A DNA stretch of 64,000 bases, taken from contig NZ_CP064686.1 in NCBI RefSeq assembly GCF_023100905.1, positions 2,480,001-2,544,000 on the forward strand, read 5' to 3'. The position numbers and the translations under genes are program-made. The DNA is from Bradyrhizobium sp. 4 (GTDB lineage Bacteria > Pseudomonadota > Alphaproteobacteria > Rhizobiales > Xanthobacteraceae). Under the pieces are notes generated by a model. The model made no database searches and had not been told where the DNA came from. It was given only the letters and a program-made list of their open reading frames with translations. This document shows positions 8,659 through 17,551 of this stretch, one piece after another (the stretch's first letter is position 1; the number at the start of each line of letters is the position of its first letter).

Positions 8659-9642
8659 TTAATCCGCCACCAGCACGTCGGCCACGAAGTTCGGCTCACG
8701 CACGGCTTGGCCAGCGAACGGCGAGCCCTGCTCGAACCAGGAGCGCGGGGCGGGCGCGCCCCACAATGTCTGGCGGCGCGGATCTCGCAATGACCAGCGA
8801 AGCGGCTCGTGGTCGTGATCGCCGGTGAAATAGTCGCTGGTGTAGAGCTCGAGCCGGTGTCCATCGGGGTCGCGGACGTAGAGGAAGAACGCATTCGAGA
8901 TGCCGTGGCGGCCGGGGCCACGCTCGATGTTCTTGACGAAGCCCTGCGAGGCCATGACGTCGCAGAGATGGATGATGTTCATCGCCGTCGGCGTCCAGTA
9001 CGCGAAGTGGTGCAGCCGCGGGCCCTTGCCGTTGGTGATGGCAAAATCGTGGACATTGCCCTTGCGATGCATCCAGGCCGCGGCGATGCGCCCGTTCGGT
9101 CCGTCCTCCTCGGCGTATTCGGTGAGGCGAAAGCCGAGCCGGGCATAGAATTCGACGGTGTCCTGCACTTCGGCGGCGAACACGTTGAAATGGTCGAGCC
9201 GCTGCGGATGGCAGCCCCTGTAGAGATCGTAGCGGCGCAGCAGGTGCGGCCGCCGGTCCATCGACGCATACAGCTCGATCTGGAAGCCGAAGGGGTCGGT
9301 GAACTGCAGCGTGCGGCCCTGGAAGGGCTGATCGACGAAGGCGTAGCCAAGGCCGTTCTCGGACAGGAACTTCGCGGCCTTGTCCAGATCCCCGTCGTTG
9401 CCAACTTTGAAACCGAGCCGGTTGCAGGCAGGCGCCGCCGCCTTGCGCAACACCAGCGAGTGATGCTGGTGCTCCTCGGCGGCGCGCAAGTAGACGACCT
9501 TGTCGTCGGCGTCCTCCACATGCAGGCCGACAACGCTTTCATAGAACTCGCGGCTGAGCTTCAGGTCGGTGACGTCCAGCACGGCGTGGCTGGAGCGGAT
9601 GATGTTGAACGGCGGCTCGAAGATATGTTGCGGTACGGGCAT
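8659..9642 (-). CDS. hpaD: 3,4-dihydroxyphenylacetate 2,3-dioxygenase (VOC-type extradiol)
   Basis: 327 aa with two vicinal-oxygen-chelate repeats. The predicted metal ligands are His151 (RLDHFN), His212 (GPRLHHFAY) and Glu265 (HRLELYTSDY); His198 and Tyr255 fit the active-site acid/base and second-sphere positions. From memory all are offset by two from the Brevibacterium fuscum enzyme (155, 214, 267, 200, 257). The C-terminal YTSDYFTGD...W lid also resembles that enzyme. It opens the ring of homoprotocatechuate next to the diol to give 5-carboxymethyl-2-hydroxymuconate semialdehyde, the substrate of the upstream hpaE product. Confidence 0.9.
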   Translation of the reverse strand: MPVPQHIFEPPFNIIRSSHAVLDVTDLKLSREFYESVVGLHVEDADDKVVYLRAAEEHQHHSLVLRKAAAPACNRLGFKVGNDGDLDKAAKFLSENGLGYAFVDQPFQGRTLQFTDPFGFQIELYASMDRRPHLLRRYDLYRGCHPQRLDHFNVFAAEVQDTVEFYARLGFRLTEYAEEDGPNGRIAAAWMHRKGNVHDFAITNGKGPRLHHFAYWTPTAMNIIHLCDVMASQGFVKNIERGPGRHGISNAFFLYVRDPDGHRLELYTSDYFTGDHDHEPLRWSLRDPRRQTLWGAPAPRSWFEQGSPFAGQAVREPNFVADVLVAD

Positions 9643-9706
9643 TGCGTTTCCCCTCTCTAGACCCCGCCATTCCCCGTCCGCGCTCCGCGCCGAGGAACCG
9701 CGGGCG

Positions 9707-11245
9707 TTAGATTCCCAACTTCTGAATCTTGTGCGTGCCCCGCGCCAGCGAGACGTGCTTGGTTTCCATGTAGAAATCGAACGAGTAATCGCCGCCGTCG
9801 CGGCCGATGCCGGAGGCCTTCATGCCGCCAAACGGCGTTGGCAGATGCCGGACGTTTTCCGAGTTCAGCCAGATCATGCCGGCTTCCAGCGCATCCGCGA
9901 CACGCAATGCGCGGCCAAGGTCGTTGGTCCAGACATAGCCGGTCAGGCCATAGCGGATGTCGTTGGCGATCTCGACGGCGTCGGCTTCGTCCTTGAAGGG
10001 CAGCACGGTCAGGAAGGGGCCGAACACCTCTTCCTGCGCCACGCGCATCTTGCCATGCGCGCCGGTCACCAGGGTCGGCTCGACATAATGTCCGCCGCCC
10101 GGGCCGTCATAGGCCTTGCCGCCGACGGCAATCGTCGCGCCGTCCTGGCGTGCGACGTCGAAATACGAGCACACCTTTGCCAGATGACGCTCGTGGATCA
10201 GTGGCCCGATCTCGGTTACCGGATCGAGGGGATGGCCGACCTTCAGGGCTTTTACGCGCGCCGTGAGTTTCTCGGTGAACTTCTCGGCGATGCCGGCCTG
10301 GATCAGCAGGCGGCTCGACGACGTGCAGCGCTCGCCGTTGAGCGAGTAGATCATGAACACGACCGCATCGAGCGCGCGGTCGAGATCGGCGTCGTCGAAC
10401 ACGATCACCGGGTTCTTGCCGCCGAGCTCGAAATGCACGCGCTTCAGCGTGGGCGCGCCCTGAACCATGATCGCGGATCCCGTCGAGCTTTCGCCGACGA
10501 AGCCGATCGCCTTGATGGCGGGATGCTCGGTCAGCGCCTTGCCGGCCTCTTCGCCAAAACCGTGGACGGTGTTGAGCACGCCGTCGGGCACGCCGGCTTC
10601 CTTGACGAGCTTCGCCAGAATGGCCGCCGTGATCGGCGACCACTCCGCCGGCTTGTGCACGACGGTGCAGCCGGCGGCGAGAGCAGGGGCGATCTTCCAG
10701 GTCGAAAGCATGAACGGCGTATTCCACGGCGTGATCACGCCGACCGGGCCGATCGGCACGCGCGTCGAGACGTTCCAATGCTCATCGCTCGGCGTGTTCT
10801 GGCCGTCGCGCGCCTCGCCGCATCGATCGGCAAAGAAGCGGAAATTCTCGGCGGCGCGGATCGCGGCCTTGGCCATGAAGCGATAGGCCTGGCCGGTGTC
10901 GATGCATTCGAGCACCGCGATGTCTTCGGCGTTGTCCTCGATGGCGTCGGCGACCCGATGCAGCAGCTTCTTCCGCATCGCCGGCGCCATGTCGCGCCAG
11001 GGCTTGAAGGCGAGGGCGGCAGCGGTGGCGGCGCGATCGACATCCTCGGCATTGCCGCGGGCGACGCTTGCGAGTATCGCGCCGTCGACCGGCGATTTCG
11101 TCTCGAACGTCTCGCCTGAGATTGACGGCACGATCTTGCCGTCGATCATGTGCCCGATACCGTCGGCACGCAGCGTCTTCAGCAGCGGTGCAACGCGGTC
11201 TCGGTTGGCCTGGAACACATCGGTTTTCGGCGTGGGCTTATCCAT
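9707..11245 (-). CDS. hpaE: 5-carboxymethyl-2-hydroxymuconate semialdehyde dehydrogenase
   Basis: 512 aa aldehyde dehydrogenase. The general base Glu273 lies in HFELGGKNP, the nucleophile Cys307 in NGERCTSSSR, and the NAD-binding PWNTP loop near residue 173. It oxidises the ring-cleavage semialdehyde made by HpaD to the dicarboxylate. Its start overlaps the end of hpaF by 8 nt (11238-11245). A 64-nt gap separates it from hpaD, the largest gap in the operon. The assignment to hpaE rather than a generic ALDH rests on the surrounding pathway genes. Confidence 0.88.
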   Translation of the reverse strand: MDKPTPKTDVFQANRDRVAPLLKTLRADGIGHMIDGKIVPSISGETFETKSPVDGAILASVARGNAEDVDRAATAAALAFKPWRDMAPAMRKKLLHRVADAIEDNAEDIAVLECIDTGQAYRFMAKAAIRAAENFRFFADRCGEARDGQNTPSDEHWNVSTRVPIGPVGVITPWNTPFMLSTWKIAPALAAGCTVVHKPAEWSPITAAILAKLVKEAGVPDGVLNTVHGFGEEAGKALTEHPAIKAIGFVGESSTGSAIMVQGAPTLKRVHFELGGKNPVIVFDDADLDRALDAVVFMIYSLNGERCTSSSRLLIQAGIAEKFTEKLTARVKALKVGHPLDPVTEIGPLIHERHLAKVCSYFDVARQDGATIAVGGKAYDGPGGGHYVEPTLVTGAHGKMRVAQEEVFGPFLTVLPFKDEADAVEIANDIRYGLTGYVWTNDLGRALRVADALEAGMIWLNSENVRHLPTPFGGMKASGIGRDGGDYSFDFYMETKHVSLARGTHKIQKLGI

Positions 11246-11636
11246 GGGCGGCCTCCGCTTTCAGGGCGTCGTGGATGTTGTTGCGCTTCCAGCTCGTGTC
11301 CTTGTCGTTGATCTGCATGTCGAACGAGAGAGCGAATTTCGAGCTTGCGAAGACGGGATCGAGATGCCGGGAGAGCGCCTGGAAGACATGCTCGCCGGCC
11401 GTCTTGCGGGTTGGCAGATCGCGGCCTTCGCCGATGCGCAGCACCATGTCGAGAAAGCCGTAGTCTTGCCGCGCGTCCGCAATCGCATAATGCTCGCATC
11501 TGACGGCGCGGACGCGGATGCCGCCGAGCGGGAAGATGCCGGTCTCGACCGCCGCCTTGCGCACCACCTCGCACGCCGCGCCGATGTCGAGGCGGTCGTC
11601 GAGATTGGCCGAATATTCGATCGTGAAATGCGGCAT
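11238..11636 (-). CDS. hpaF: 5-carboxymethyl-2-hydroxymuconate delta-isomerase
   Basis: 132 aa, the usual size. The mature N-terminus would be Pro2 (MPHFTIEYSANLDD), the catalytic amino-terminal proline of the tautomerase superfamily; the CHMI-type C-terminal part (AEICIDK-like order, here ALSFDMQIND) is present. It moves a double bond in 5-carboxymethyl-2-hydroxymuconate, the product of HpaE. It overlaps hpaE by 8 nt and lies 30 nt after hpaH. Confidence 0.9.
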   Translation of the reverse strand: MPHFTIEYSANLDDRLDIGAACEVVRKAAVETGIFPLGGIRVRAVRCEHYAIADARQDYGFLDMVLRIGEGRDLPTRKTAGEHVFQALSRHLDPVFASSKFALSFDMQINDKDTSWKRNNIHDALKAEAAHG

Positions 11637-11666
11637 CGCGGTTTCACTCCCTGTTTTCTTGTTCGT

Positions 11667-12473
11667 CTAAGCGAAGTAGCAGCTCACCGAGCCGTAGGCG
11701 CCATAATCGGCCTGGATTGTGTCGCCCTTGCGGGTCTCGATCGGACGGATGAAAGAGCCGGCGAGCACGATTTGTCCGGGCTCGAGCGCAAGGCCGAGCG
11801 GTGCGATCTTGTTGGCGAGCCAGGCAACGGCCGTGGCGGGATGATTGAGCACGCCGGCGGCAAGGCCGGTCTCTTCGAGCTGGCCGTTCTTGAAACACAA
11901 CGCACCGATCCATCGCAGATCGGCGTCAAGCGGGCGGATCGGCCGTCCGCCGAGCACGATGCCGGCATTCGCCGCGTTATCGGCGATGGTATCGAAAATC
12001 TTTCGCGTCGCCTTGGTCTGGGGATCGACGCGCTCGATCCGCGTGTCCAGAATCTCCAGCGCCGGCACCACGAAGTCGGTGGCGTTGAGCACGTCGAATA
12101 GCGTGCAGTTGGGGCCCGCGAGGCGTTTGCTCATGACGAAGGCGAGCTCGGCTTCGACGCGCGTCGCGATGAAGCGCTTCGTCGGGACGAGGCCACCATC
12201 GGCAAAGAACATGTCGTCGAGCAACACGCCGGAATCCGGCTCGTTGATGCCGAGCGCGCTCTGCATCGCCTTCGAGGTCAGGCCGATCTTGTGTCCCCTA
12301 ACGATGCGCCCCTCGGCAATCTTGACGTCGACCCAGGCCTTCTGAATCGCGTAGGCGTCAGCGATGCTGATGTCGGGAAAGTCCTGCGAGAGCTGCCGGA
12401 TCTGTGTACGGGTCTTTTCCGCCTGGTGCAGACGGTTCGCGCAAGCTCGGATATCGTCGTTGGAGAGCGCCAT
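11667..12473 (-). CDS. hpaH: 2-oxo-hept-4-ene-1,7-dioate hydratase
   Basis: 268 aa. The GHKIGLTSKAMQ segment, an acidic metal-binding pair in TRVEAELAFVM and the late LAGSFIRPIETRKGDTI segment are typical of the hydratase/decarboxylase branch that includes HpaH and MhpD. It hydrates 2-oxohept-4-ene-1,7-dioate to the 4-hydroxy acid that an HpaI-type aldolase cleaves. It is the first gene of the six-gene minus-strand operon, and its start is 33 nt from the palindromic operator. The Shine-Dalgarno sequence is weak. Confidence 0.9.
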   Translation of the reverse strand: MALSNDDIRACANRLHQAEKTRTQIRQLSQDFPDISIADAYAIQKAWVDVKIAEGRIVRGHKIGLTSKAMQSALGINEPDSGVLLDDMFFADGGLVPTKRFIATRVEAELAFVMSKRLAGPNCTLFDVLNATDFVVPALEILDTRIERVDPQTKATRKIFDTIADNAANAGIVLGGRPIRPLDADLRWIGALCFKNGQLEETGLAAGVLNHPATAVAWLANKIAPLGLALEPGQIVLAGSFIRPIETRKGDTIQADYGAYGSVSCYFA

Positions 12474-12505
12474 TTGTGATCTTACAAATCGTGGTGCGGG
12501 AAGAT

Positions 12506-12521
12506 ACTTAACATGTTAAGT
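12506..12521. promoter_or_regulatory. Palindromic operator, probable HpaR (MarR-type) site
   Basis: ACTTAACATGTTAAGT is a perfect 16-bp palindrome in the 110-nt gap between divergent hpaH and hpaR. MarR-family dimers bind palindromes of this size, usually in the gap next to their own gene. Its position lets one dimer control both the catabolic operon and hpaR itself. In known HpaR systems a homoprotocatechuate-type ligand releases the repressor. The binding partner is inferred from position. Confidence 0.85.
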
Positions 12522-12583
12522 GAATGCGTCAATCGCAAATTGGCTTGCTGCACTGCAAACGTTTCGCGGCTTGAAGGGGCGTC

Positions 12584-13102
12584 ATGGTGAAGAGACCGGC
12601 TGATCCTGCGAACGGAAGCGAGCCCGCCGTCCGGCAGGTGCCGATGCGCGACTTCTCGCGCTCGCTACCGATGTCGCTTCTGCGGGCGCGCGAAGCGGTG
12701 ATGCGGCAATTCCGTCCCTCGCTGCGCGAGCATGGCCTGACCGAGCAGCAATGGCGCATTCTGCGCGCGCTCGCGGCGATCGACACGGTCGAGGTCACGG
12801 AACTGGCGCGCACCGCGTTCCTGCTCGGACCAAGCCTGTCGCGCATCCTGCGTGATCTGGAGGCGCGCAATTTGATCGAGCGCAAGACGGCGAAGGCGGA
12901 CCAGCGCCGCAGCATGGTCTCGATCTCGGAAAAGGGCGTGAAGCTGATGGCCTCCGTGGCGCCGTCCTCCGAAGCGATCTATGCGGAGATCACGCGACGC
13001 TTTGGCGCACGCAAGCTCGTCGAGTTGCAGGAGATGCTCGGCGAGCTCGAACAAAGTCTCGCAGGGCTCGGCGCGGGCGAGGAGGCAAGTGCCGAGGAGT
13101 GA
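12584..13102 (+). CDS. hpaR: MarR-family repressor of homoprotocatechuate degradation
   Basis: 172 aa, slightly longer than typical MarR proteins because of an N-terminal tail of about 20 residues. The DNA-binding winged helix covers roughly residues 55-115 (LTEQQWRILRALA, then GPSLSRILRDLEARNLIERK and the wing ADQRRSMVSISEKG). The LGPSLSRIL recognition helix and the place next to hpaH support HpaR. It probably represses the divergent operon and itself through the palindrome 63 nt upstream of its start. Confidence 0.88.
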   Translation: MVKRPADPANGSEPAVRQVPMRDFSRSLPMSLLRAREAVMRQFRPSLREHGLTEQQWRILRALAAIDTVEVTELARTAFLLGPSLSRILRDLEARNLIERKTAKADQRRSMVSISEKGVKLMASVAPSSEAIYAEITRRFGARKLVELQEMLGELEQSLAGLGAGEEASAEE

Positions 13103-13220
13103 AAGCAGATATGCGCAAGCGCGCGTCAACAATCATGGACATCGCCGCAGTTTTTCGCTCAAGTGCCGCTCAAGCCGATCACTGCAAAATCGGCGCCGAG
13201 GTAGAGGCAAACAGACCCTC

Positions 13221-14306
13221 ATGGTCACCATCCAGGTTCAGAAGCTGATCGACTTCGTCACCGAGGTCTTCGCGCATGCGCAGTCGTCGCCCGACGAAGC
13301 CCGGCGCATCGCCACCTACCTGACCACGGCTAATCTGACCGGCCATGACAGCCACGGCGTGATCCGCGTCCCCGTCTATATTCGCTGGCAGAAGTCCGGC
13401 GCGGTCGTGCCCAACCAGAACGCCGAATTGGTGCTCGACACGCCTTCGCTCGCGGTGATCGACGGCAAGTTCGGCTACGGCCAGACCGTGACGCCGCAAG
13501 CGGTCCGGATCGGCATCGAGAAGTGCAGGAAGGCGGGACTTGCCGCAGTCGCGCTACGCAATGCGGGCCATATCGGCCGCGTCGGCGATTGGGCCGAGAT
13601 GGCCGCCGCAGAAGGGCTGATCTCGGTGCATTTCGTCAATGCCGCGGGCTCGCTGCTGGTGGCGCCGTTCGGCGGCGTCGAGAAACGGCTCTCCACCGCG
13701 CCCTATTGCGTCGGCATTCCGCGCGAGGGCCAAGACCCGATCGTGCTGGACTTCGCAACCTCGGTCGTGGCCGAGGGCAAGGTGCTGGTCGCGAGCCGCG
13801 GCGGCAAGAAGCTGCCGAAGGGCGCGCTGGTCGATGCCGACGGCAGACTGAGCGAGGAGCCGGCCGTGCTCTACGGCCCCTACACGCCGGACGGGCCGCG
13901 CGACCACACCAAGGGAACGGGCGCGATCCGAGCGTTCGGCGAGCACAAGGGCTCGGGCCTTGCCTTCATGTGCGAGCTGCTCGGCGGGGCGTTGACCGGA
14001 ACCGGGGCCACGTCCGGCGGTCGGCGCTTCGCCAACGGCATGCTGGCCTTCTACATCGATCCGAAAGTGGTCGATACCTCCCATGTCTTCGACGCAGAGG
14101 TGTCGCGCTATGCGGACTTCATCCGTGCCACCAAGCCGGTGGCCGGGGTCGATCAGGTGCTGATTCCCGGCGATCCCGAGCGGAAAACCAGGGCTGAGCG
14201 GACCCAGAACGGCGTCCCCTTGCCGGATGACACCTGGGCGGCAATAGTGAATACGGCCCGCGAGGTCGGCGTCAGCGAAGTGAGCATCCAGAGGGCGACC
14301 GCATAG
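13221..14306 (+). CDS. Ldh family NAD(P)-dependent oxidoreductase (malate/L-lactate dehydrogenase type)
   Basis: 361 aa from the ATG at 13221. The frame is open back to 12981, but only this start gives the family N-terminus with TGHDSHGVIRVP. The NAGHIGRVGDWAE and EHKGSGLAFMCELLGG segments also belong to the family, which lacks the Rossmann fold of classical dehydrogenases and reduces 2-keto acids or related substrates. It lies 118 nt after hpaR and 142 nt before the aldolase on the same strand. The substrate is unknown; a keto acid from aromatic or sugar-acid breakdown is plausible. Confidence 0.82.
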   Translation: MVTIQVQKLIDFVTEVFAHAQSSPDEARRIATYLTTANLTGHDSHGVIRVPVYIRWQKSGAVVPNQNAELVLDTPSLAVIDGKFGYGQTVTPQAVRIGIEKCRKAGLAAVALRNAGHIGRVGDWAEMAAAEGLISVHFVNAAGSLLVAPFGGVEKRLSTAPYCVGIPREGQDPIVLDFATSVVAEGKVLVASRGGKKLPKGALVDADGRLSEEPAVLYGPYTPDGPRDHTKGTGAIRAFGEHKGSGLAFMCELLGGALTGTGATSGGRRFANGMLAFYIDPKVVDTSHVFDAEVSRYADFIRATKPVAGVDQVLIPGDPERKTRAERTQNGVPLPDDTWAAIVNTAREVGVSEVSIQRATA

Positions 14307-14310
14307 GTCT

Positions 14311-14400
14311 TGCGTCATTGCGAGCGTAGCGCGGCGCGCCAGTTCGCGGTAACAGCGGGGCTGTGCTGTCGCGGCGCTCGTCATGGTGACGAAGGTCCAA
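14311..14400. repeat. Degenerate half copy of the CGTCATTGCGAG repeat
   Basis: GCGTCATTGCGAGCGTAGCG begins just after the Ldh gene stop and matches the left arm of the palindrome at 3292-3400. The matching right arm is missing; the rest is GC-rich sequence ending in a weak GTCATGGTGACGAAGG. It looks like the remains of an element that can no longer form the full hairpin. Confidence 0.55.
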
Positions 14401-14448
14401 ACAACGACGACTTAAACAATAACGGTCCAAAACAAGAAGGAAGGCAAC

Positions 14449-15225
14449 GTGGCGAACAAGGTCAAGGAAATCTGGAAGTCGGGCAAGGCCGTGGTCAACG
14501 CGTGGCTCGCGATTCCCTCCGGCTTCTCGGCCGAGATGATCGCGCAATGCGGCTTCGACAGCGTCACCGTCGACATGCAGCACGGCGTGCAGGATTATCT
14601 GTCGATGGTGCAGTGCTTCCAGGCGATGGACAAGCATCCGATCACGCCGATGGTCCGCGTGCCCTGGAACGAGCCCGGCATCATCGGCAAGGTGCTCGAT
14701 GGCGGCGCCTATGGCGTGATCTGCCCGATGGTCAACACGCCGCAGGAAGCCAGGAATCTCGTCTCCTATGCCAAGTACCCGCCAAAAGGCGTGCGCTCCA
14801 ATGGCCCGATCCGCGCCGGCATGTACGGAACCGCGGGCTCCTACCAGAAGACGGCCAACGACGACATCGTGCTGCTGCCGATGATGGAGACCAAAACCGC
14901 GGTCGAGAACATGGAAGCGATCTTCGACGTCGAAGGCATCGACGGCGTCTATATCGGCCCGTCCGACCTCGGCTTCTCTTACGGCCTCGAGCCGAAGCTC
15001 GATCGCACCGAGCCCGAAATCCTGGCGATCTACGAGAAGATCATCAAGGAGTGCGGCAAGCGGGGCCTCAACCCGGGCATCCATTGCAGCGGCGCCGAAG
15101 GTGCCGCGCGCGCCATCAACATGGGCTTCAAGCTGGTGACGCTCTCGAACGAGGTCGGCCTGATGACGACCTACGCCAAGATGCAGGTCAATGCCACGCG
15201 GAAGGATTCCGGCGGCAAGGCCTGA
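14449..15225 (+). CDS. hpaI: HpcH/HpaI family class II aldolase
   Basis: 258 aa from a GTG at 14449 with AAGGAAGG just upstream. The DSVTVDMQHGVQD segment carries the family Asp-His pair, and MMETKTAVEN...GVYIGPSDL holds the metal-binding Glu/Asp residues. HpaI cleaves 4-hydroxy-2-oxoheptanedioate to pyruvate and succinate semialdehyde, which would finish the hpa pathway. Related members (GarL, RhmA) cleave 2-keto-3-deoxy sugar acids. The gene is not in the hpa operon and is followed by an altronate dehydratase-like gene, so the sugar-acid role is a real alternative; the symbol is tentative. Confidence 0.75.
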   Translation: MANKVKEIWKSGKAVVNAWLAIPSGFSAEMIAQCGFDSVTVDMQHGVQDYLSMVQCFQAMDKHPITPMVRVPWNEPGIIGKVLDGGAYGVICPMVNTPQEARNLVSYAKYPPKGVRSNGPIRAGMYGTAGSYQKTANDDIVLLPMMETKTAVENMEAIFDVEGIDGVYIGPSDLGFSYGLEPKLDRTEPEILAIYEKIIKECGKRGLNPGIHCSGAEGAARAINMGFKLVTLSNEVGLMTTYAKMQVNATRKDSGGKA

Positions 15226-15239
15226 GAACTCGCGAATGG

Positions 15240-15302
15240 CGAATGGGGAGTAGCGAATGAGCTGCTCCCTTTTTCCATTCGCCACTCGCTACTCACTATT
15301 CG
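15240..15302. repeat. Imperfect inverted repeat of GAATGGCGAGTAGC-type units
   Basis: CGAATGGGGAGTAGCGAATGAG on the left is largely complementary to CATTCGCCACTCGCTACTCA on the right, around a centre of GCTGCTCCCTTTTTC. Two shorter GCGAATGGC units precede it. The element fills nearly the whole 94-nt gap between the aldolase and the altronate dehydratase-like gene. It could act as a terminator or attenuator; no function is shown. Confidence 0.65.
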
Positions 15303-15319
15303 TCTGAAGGAGACCTCCC

Positions 15320-16843
15320 ATGACCATCAGCCCCGTCATTCGCCTGCATCCCGATGATGGCGTGCTGATCGCGCGCGCAAGCTTGCCGCCGGGAACATTT
15401 GTGGCCGACGGCGTGACCACGGTCGAGCGCATTCCTTCCGGCCACAAGGTCGCGATCAAGCCGATCGCAGTCGGGGAGCCGGTGATCCGCTATGGCCAGA
15501 TCATCGGCTTCGCGACCACGCCGATCGCGCCGGGCCAGCACGTGCACGTGCAGAACTGCGGCATGGGCGATTTCGCCAAGGACTATGCCTATTGCGCCGA
15601 CGTCAAGCCGACGCCGAATTTCGAGCTGCCGGCAAGCTTCGAAGGCATCCGCCGCCCGGACGGCCGCGTCGCCACGCGCAACTATATCGGCATCCTCACC
15701 TCGGTGAATTGCAGCGCGCATGTCGCAAGCCTCGTCGCCGACGTCTTCAAGAAGAATCCGTTCACCGGCGACAATCCACTGGCCGACTTCCCCAATGTCG
15801 ACGGCGTGGTTGCGCTGACCCACAAGACCGGCTGCGGCATGACACAGAACGAGCCCTTGGCGCTGCTCCGCCGCACGCTCGGTGGCTATGCGCGGCACGT
15901 GAACTTCTCCCACGTCATCGTGCTCGGCCTCGGCTGCGAGGTGAACCAGATCGGCGGCTTGATGGAGGAGCAGAAGCTCGCCGGCCGCCTGCGCGCGATG
16001 GACATCCAGGAGGTCGGCGGCACCCGCAAGACGGTGGAAGCCGGCATCGCCTTCGTGCGCGAGGCACTCGCGGAGTCCAACAAGGTCAGGCGCGAGTCCG
16101 TTCCGGTCAGCGAATTGACCGTGGCGCTGCAATGCGGCGGCTCGGATGGCTATTCCGGCGTTTCCGCCAATCCGGCGCTGGGTGCGGCCAGCGATCTCAT
16201 CGTACGTCACGGCGGCACCGTGATCCTGTCGGAGACGCCGGAGACTTATGGCGCCGAGCATCTGCTCACGCGCCGCGCCGTCAGCCGCGAAGTCGGCGAG
16301 AAGCTGGTCGATCTCATGCGCTGGTGGGACGAATACACGACGCGCGAAGGCGCCGAGATGAACGCCAATCCGAGCCCGGGCAACAAGGCCGGCGGTCTCA
16401 CCACCATTTTGGAGAAGTCGCTCGGCGCGATGGCGAAGGCCGGCACCACCAATCTCGTCGAGGTGCTGCGCTACGCCGAACCCATCACCAAGAAGGGTTT
16501 CGTCTTCATGGACACGCCTGGCTACGATCCCGTTGCCGCGACCGGGCAGGTCGCCGGCGGCGCCAATCTGGTCTGCTTCACCACGGGCCGCGGCAGCGTG
16601 TTCGGCTGCAAGCCGGCGCCCTCGATCAAGCTCGCCACCAACACGCCCATGTACAAGCGCATGGAAGAGGACATGGACGTCAATTGCGGCACCATCCTCG
16701 AAGGCGAGGAGAGCGTCCAGCAGTGCGGCCAGCGCATTTTCGATCTCATCCTCAAGACCGCGTCCGGACAGCCGACCAAGAGCGAGAGTTTTGATTTCGG
16801 CGGCGCCGAGTTCGCGCCCTGGGTGCTGGGCGCGACGATGTAA
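15320..16843 (+). CDS. UxaA/GarD family altronate (galactarate) dehydratase
   Basis: 507 aa, full length for the family. It has an N-terminal SAF-like domain (about residues 10-90, ending in VHVQNCGMGDF), then the catalytic part with TRNYIGILTSVNCSAH, KTGCGMTQ and the late CFTTGRGSVFG...PSIKLATNT. The family removes water from sugar acids such as D-altronate or galactarate to give 2-keto-3-deoxy acids, using a metal ion. The ATG at 15320 follows AAGGAG. The upstream aldolase could cleave its product; other hexuronate genes are absent here. Confidence 0.85.
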   Translation: MTISPVIRLHPDDGVLIARASLPPGTFVADGVTTVERIPSGHKVAIKPIAVGEPVIRYGQIIGFATTPIAPGQHVHVQNCGMGDFAKDYAYCADVKPTPNFELPASFEGIRRPDGRVATRNYIGILTSVNCSAHVASLVADVFKKNPFTGDNPLADFPNVDGVVALTHKTGCGMTQNEPLALLRRTLGGYARHVNFSHVIVLGLGCEVNQIGGLMEEQKLAGRLRAMDIQEVGGTRKTVEAGIAFVREALAESNKVRRESVPVSELTVALQCGGSDGYSGVSANPALGAASDLIVRHGGTVILSETPETYGAEHLLTRRAVSREVGEKLVDLMRWWDEYTTREGAEMNANPSPGNKAGGLTTILEKSLGAMAKAGTTNLVEVLRYAEPITKKGFVFMDTPGYDPVAATGQVAGGANLVCFTTGRGSVFGCKPAPSIKLATNTPMYKRMEEDMDVNCGTILEGEESVQQCGQRIFDLILKTASGQPTKSESFDFGGAEFAPWVLGATM

Positions 16844-17029
16844 TTCCTCGTTGCGCGTCGGCGGTAACCCTGCACGGCAAGCGACGCTCCTAAGTAATGG
16901 TACGGAGCCGTCAAGTGAACACGGGGGTTCCCGCGGTCACACCTGATTAACATCTTCTGCCGTAATCCCTTGGGAGGATGCGACCTCCACTCATGTGGGA
17001 CGTTCGCCCTTCGTGAGGATTCGTCGACG

Positions 17030-17551
17030 ATGACGCGTGTGATACGGCCGACCGGCGTGGAACATCTCCTCGGTGAGGAGGAGCTGATCGTGTCGAAGAC
17101 CGATCTCAAGGGGCGCATCACCTACGCCAACGATGTCTTCATCCGCATGGCGAAGTACTCCTGGCAGGAGCTGATGGGCGCCCCCCATAGCCTGATCCGC
17201 CACCCTGAGATGCCACGCTCCGTCTTCAAGCTGCTGTGGGACACGCTTCAGTCCAGGCAGGAGATCTTCGCCTACGTCGTCAACCTCGCGAAGGACGGCA
17301 GTCACTACTGGGTGTTCGCCCACGTCACGCCGACATTCGACGAGCGTGGCAATATCGTCGGCTATCACTCCAACCGTCGCAGACCCGATCCGGCGCAGAT
17401 CGAGCGTATCAAGCCGATCTACAAGGCGCTGTGCGCGGAAGAGGCGCGGCATGCCAATGCCAAGGACGGCATGCATGCGAGCTTCGAGGCGATGGTCGGG
17501 CTGCTCAAGCAACAGGGTGTCGGCTACGATGAATTTGTGCTCTCTCTCTAA
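17030..17551 (+). CDS. PAS domain sensor protein, Aer-like
   Basis: 173 aa from the ATG at 17030. A single PAS domain spans about residues 20-120. The pattern ITYANDVFIRMAKYSWQELMGAPHSLIRHPEMPRSVF, shown here in overview, resembles the FAD-binding PAS of the aerotaxis receptor Aer. There is no membrane segment. A C-terminal tail of about 50 residues follows. The chemoreceptor gene starts 23 nt before this stop in another frame, so the two products likely work together as sensor and transducer. Whether FAD is bound is inference. Confidence 0.82.
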   Translation: MTRVIRPTGVEHLLGEEELIVSKTDLKGRITYANDVFIRMAKYSWQELMGAPHSLIRHPEMPRSVFKLLWDTLQSRQEIFAYVVNLAKDGSHYWVFAHVTPTFDERGNIVGYHSNRRRPDPAQIERIKPIYKALCAEEARHANAKDGMHASFEAMVGLLKQQGVGYDEFVLSL

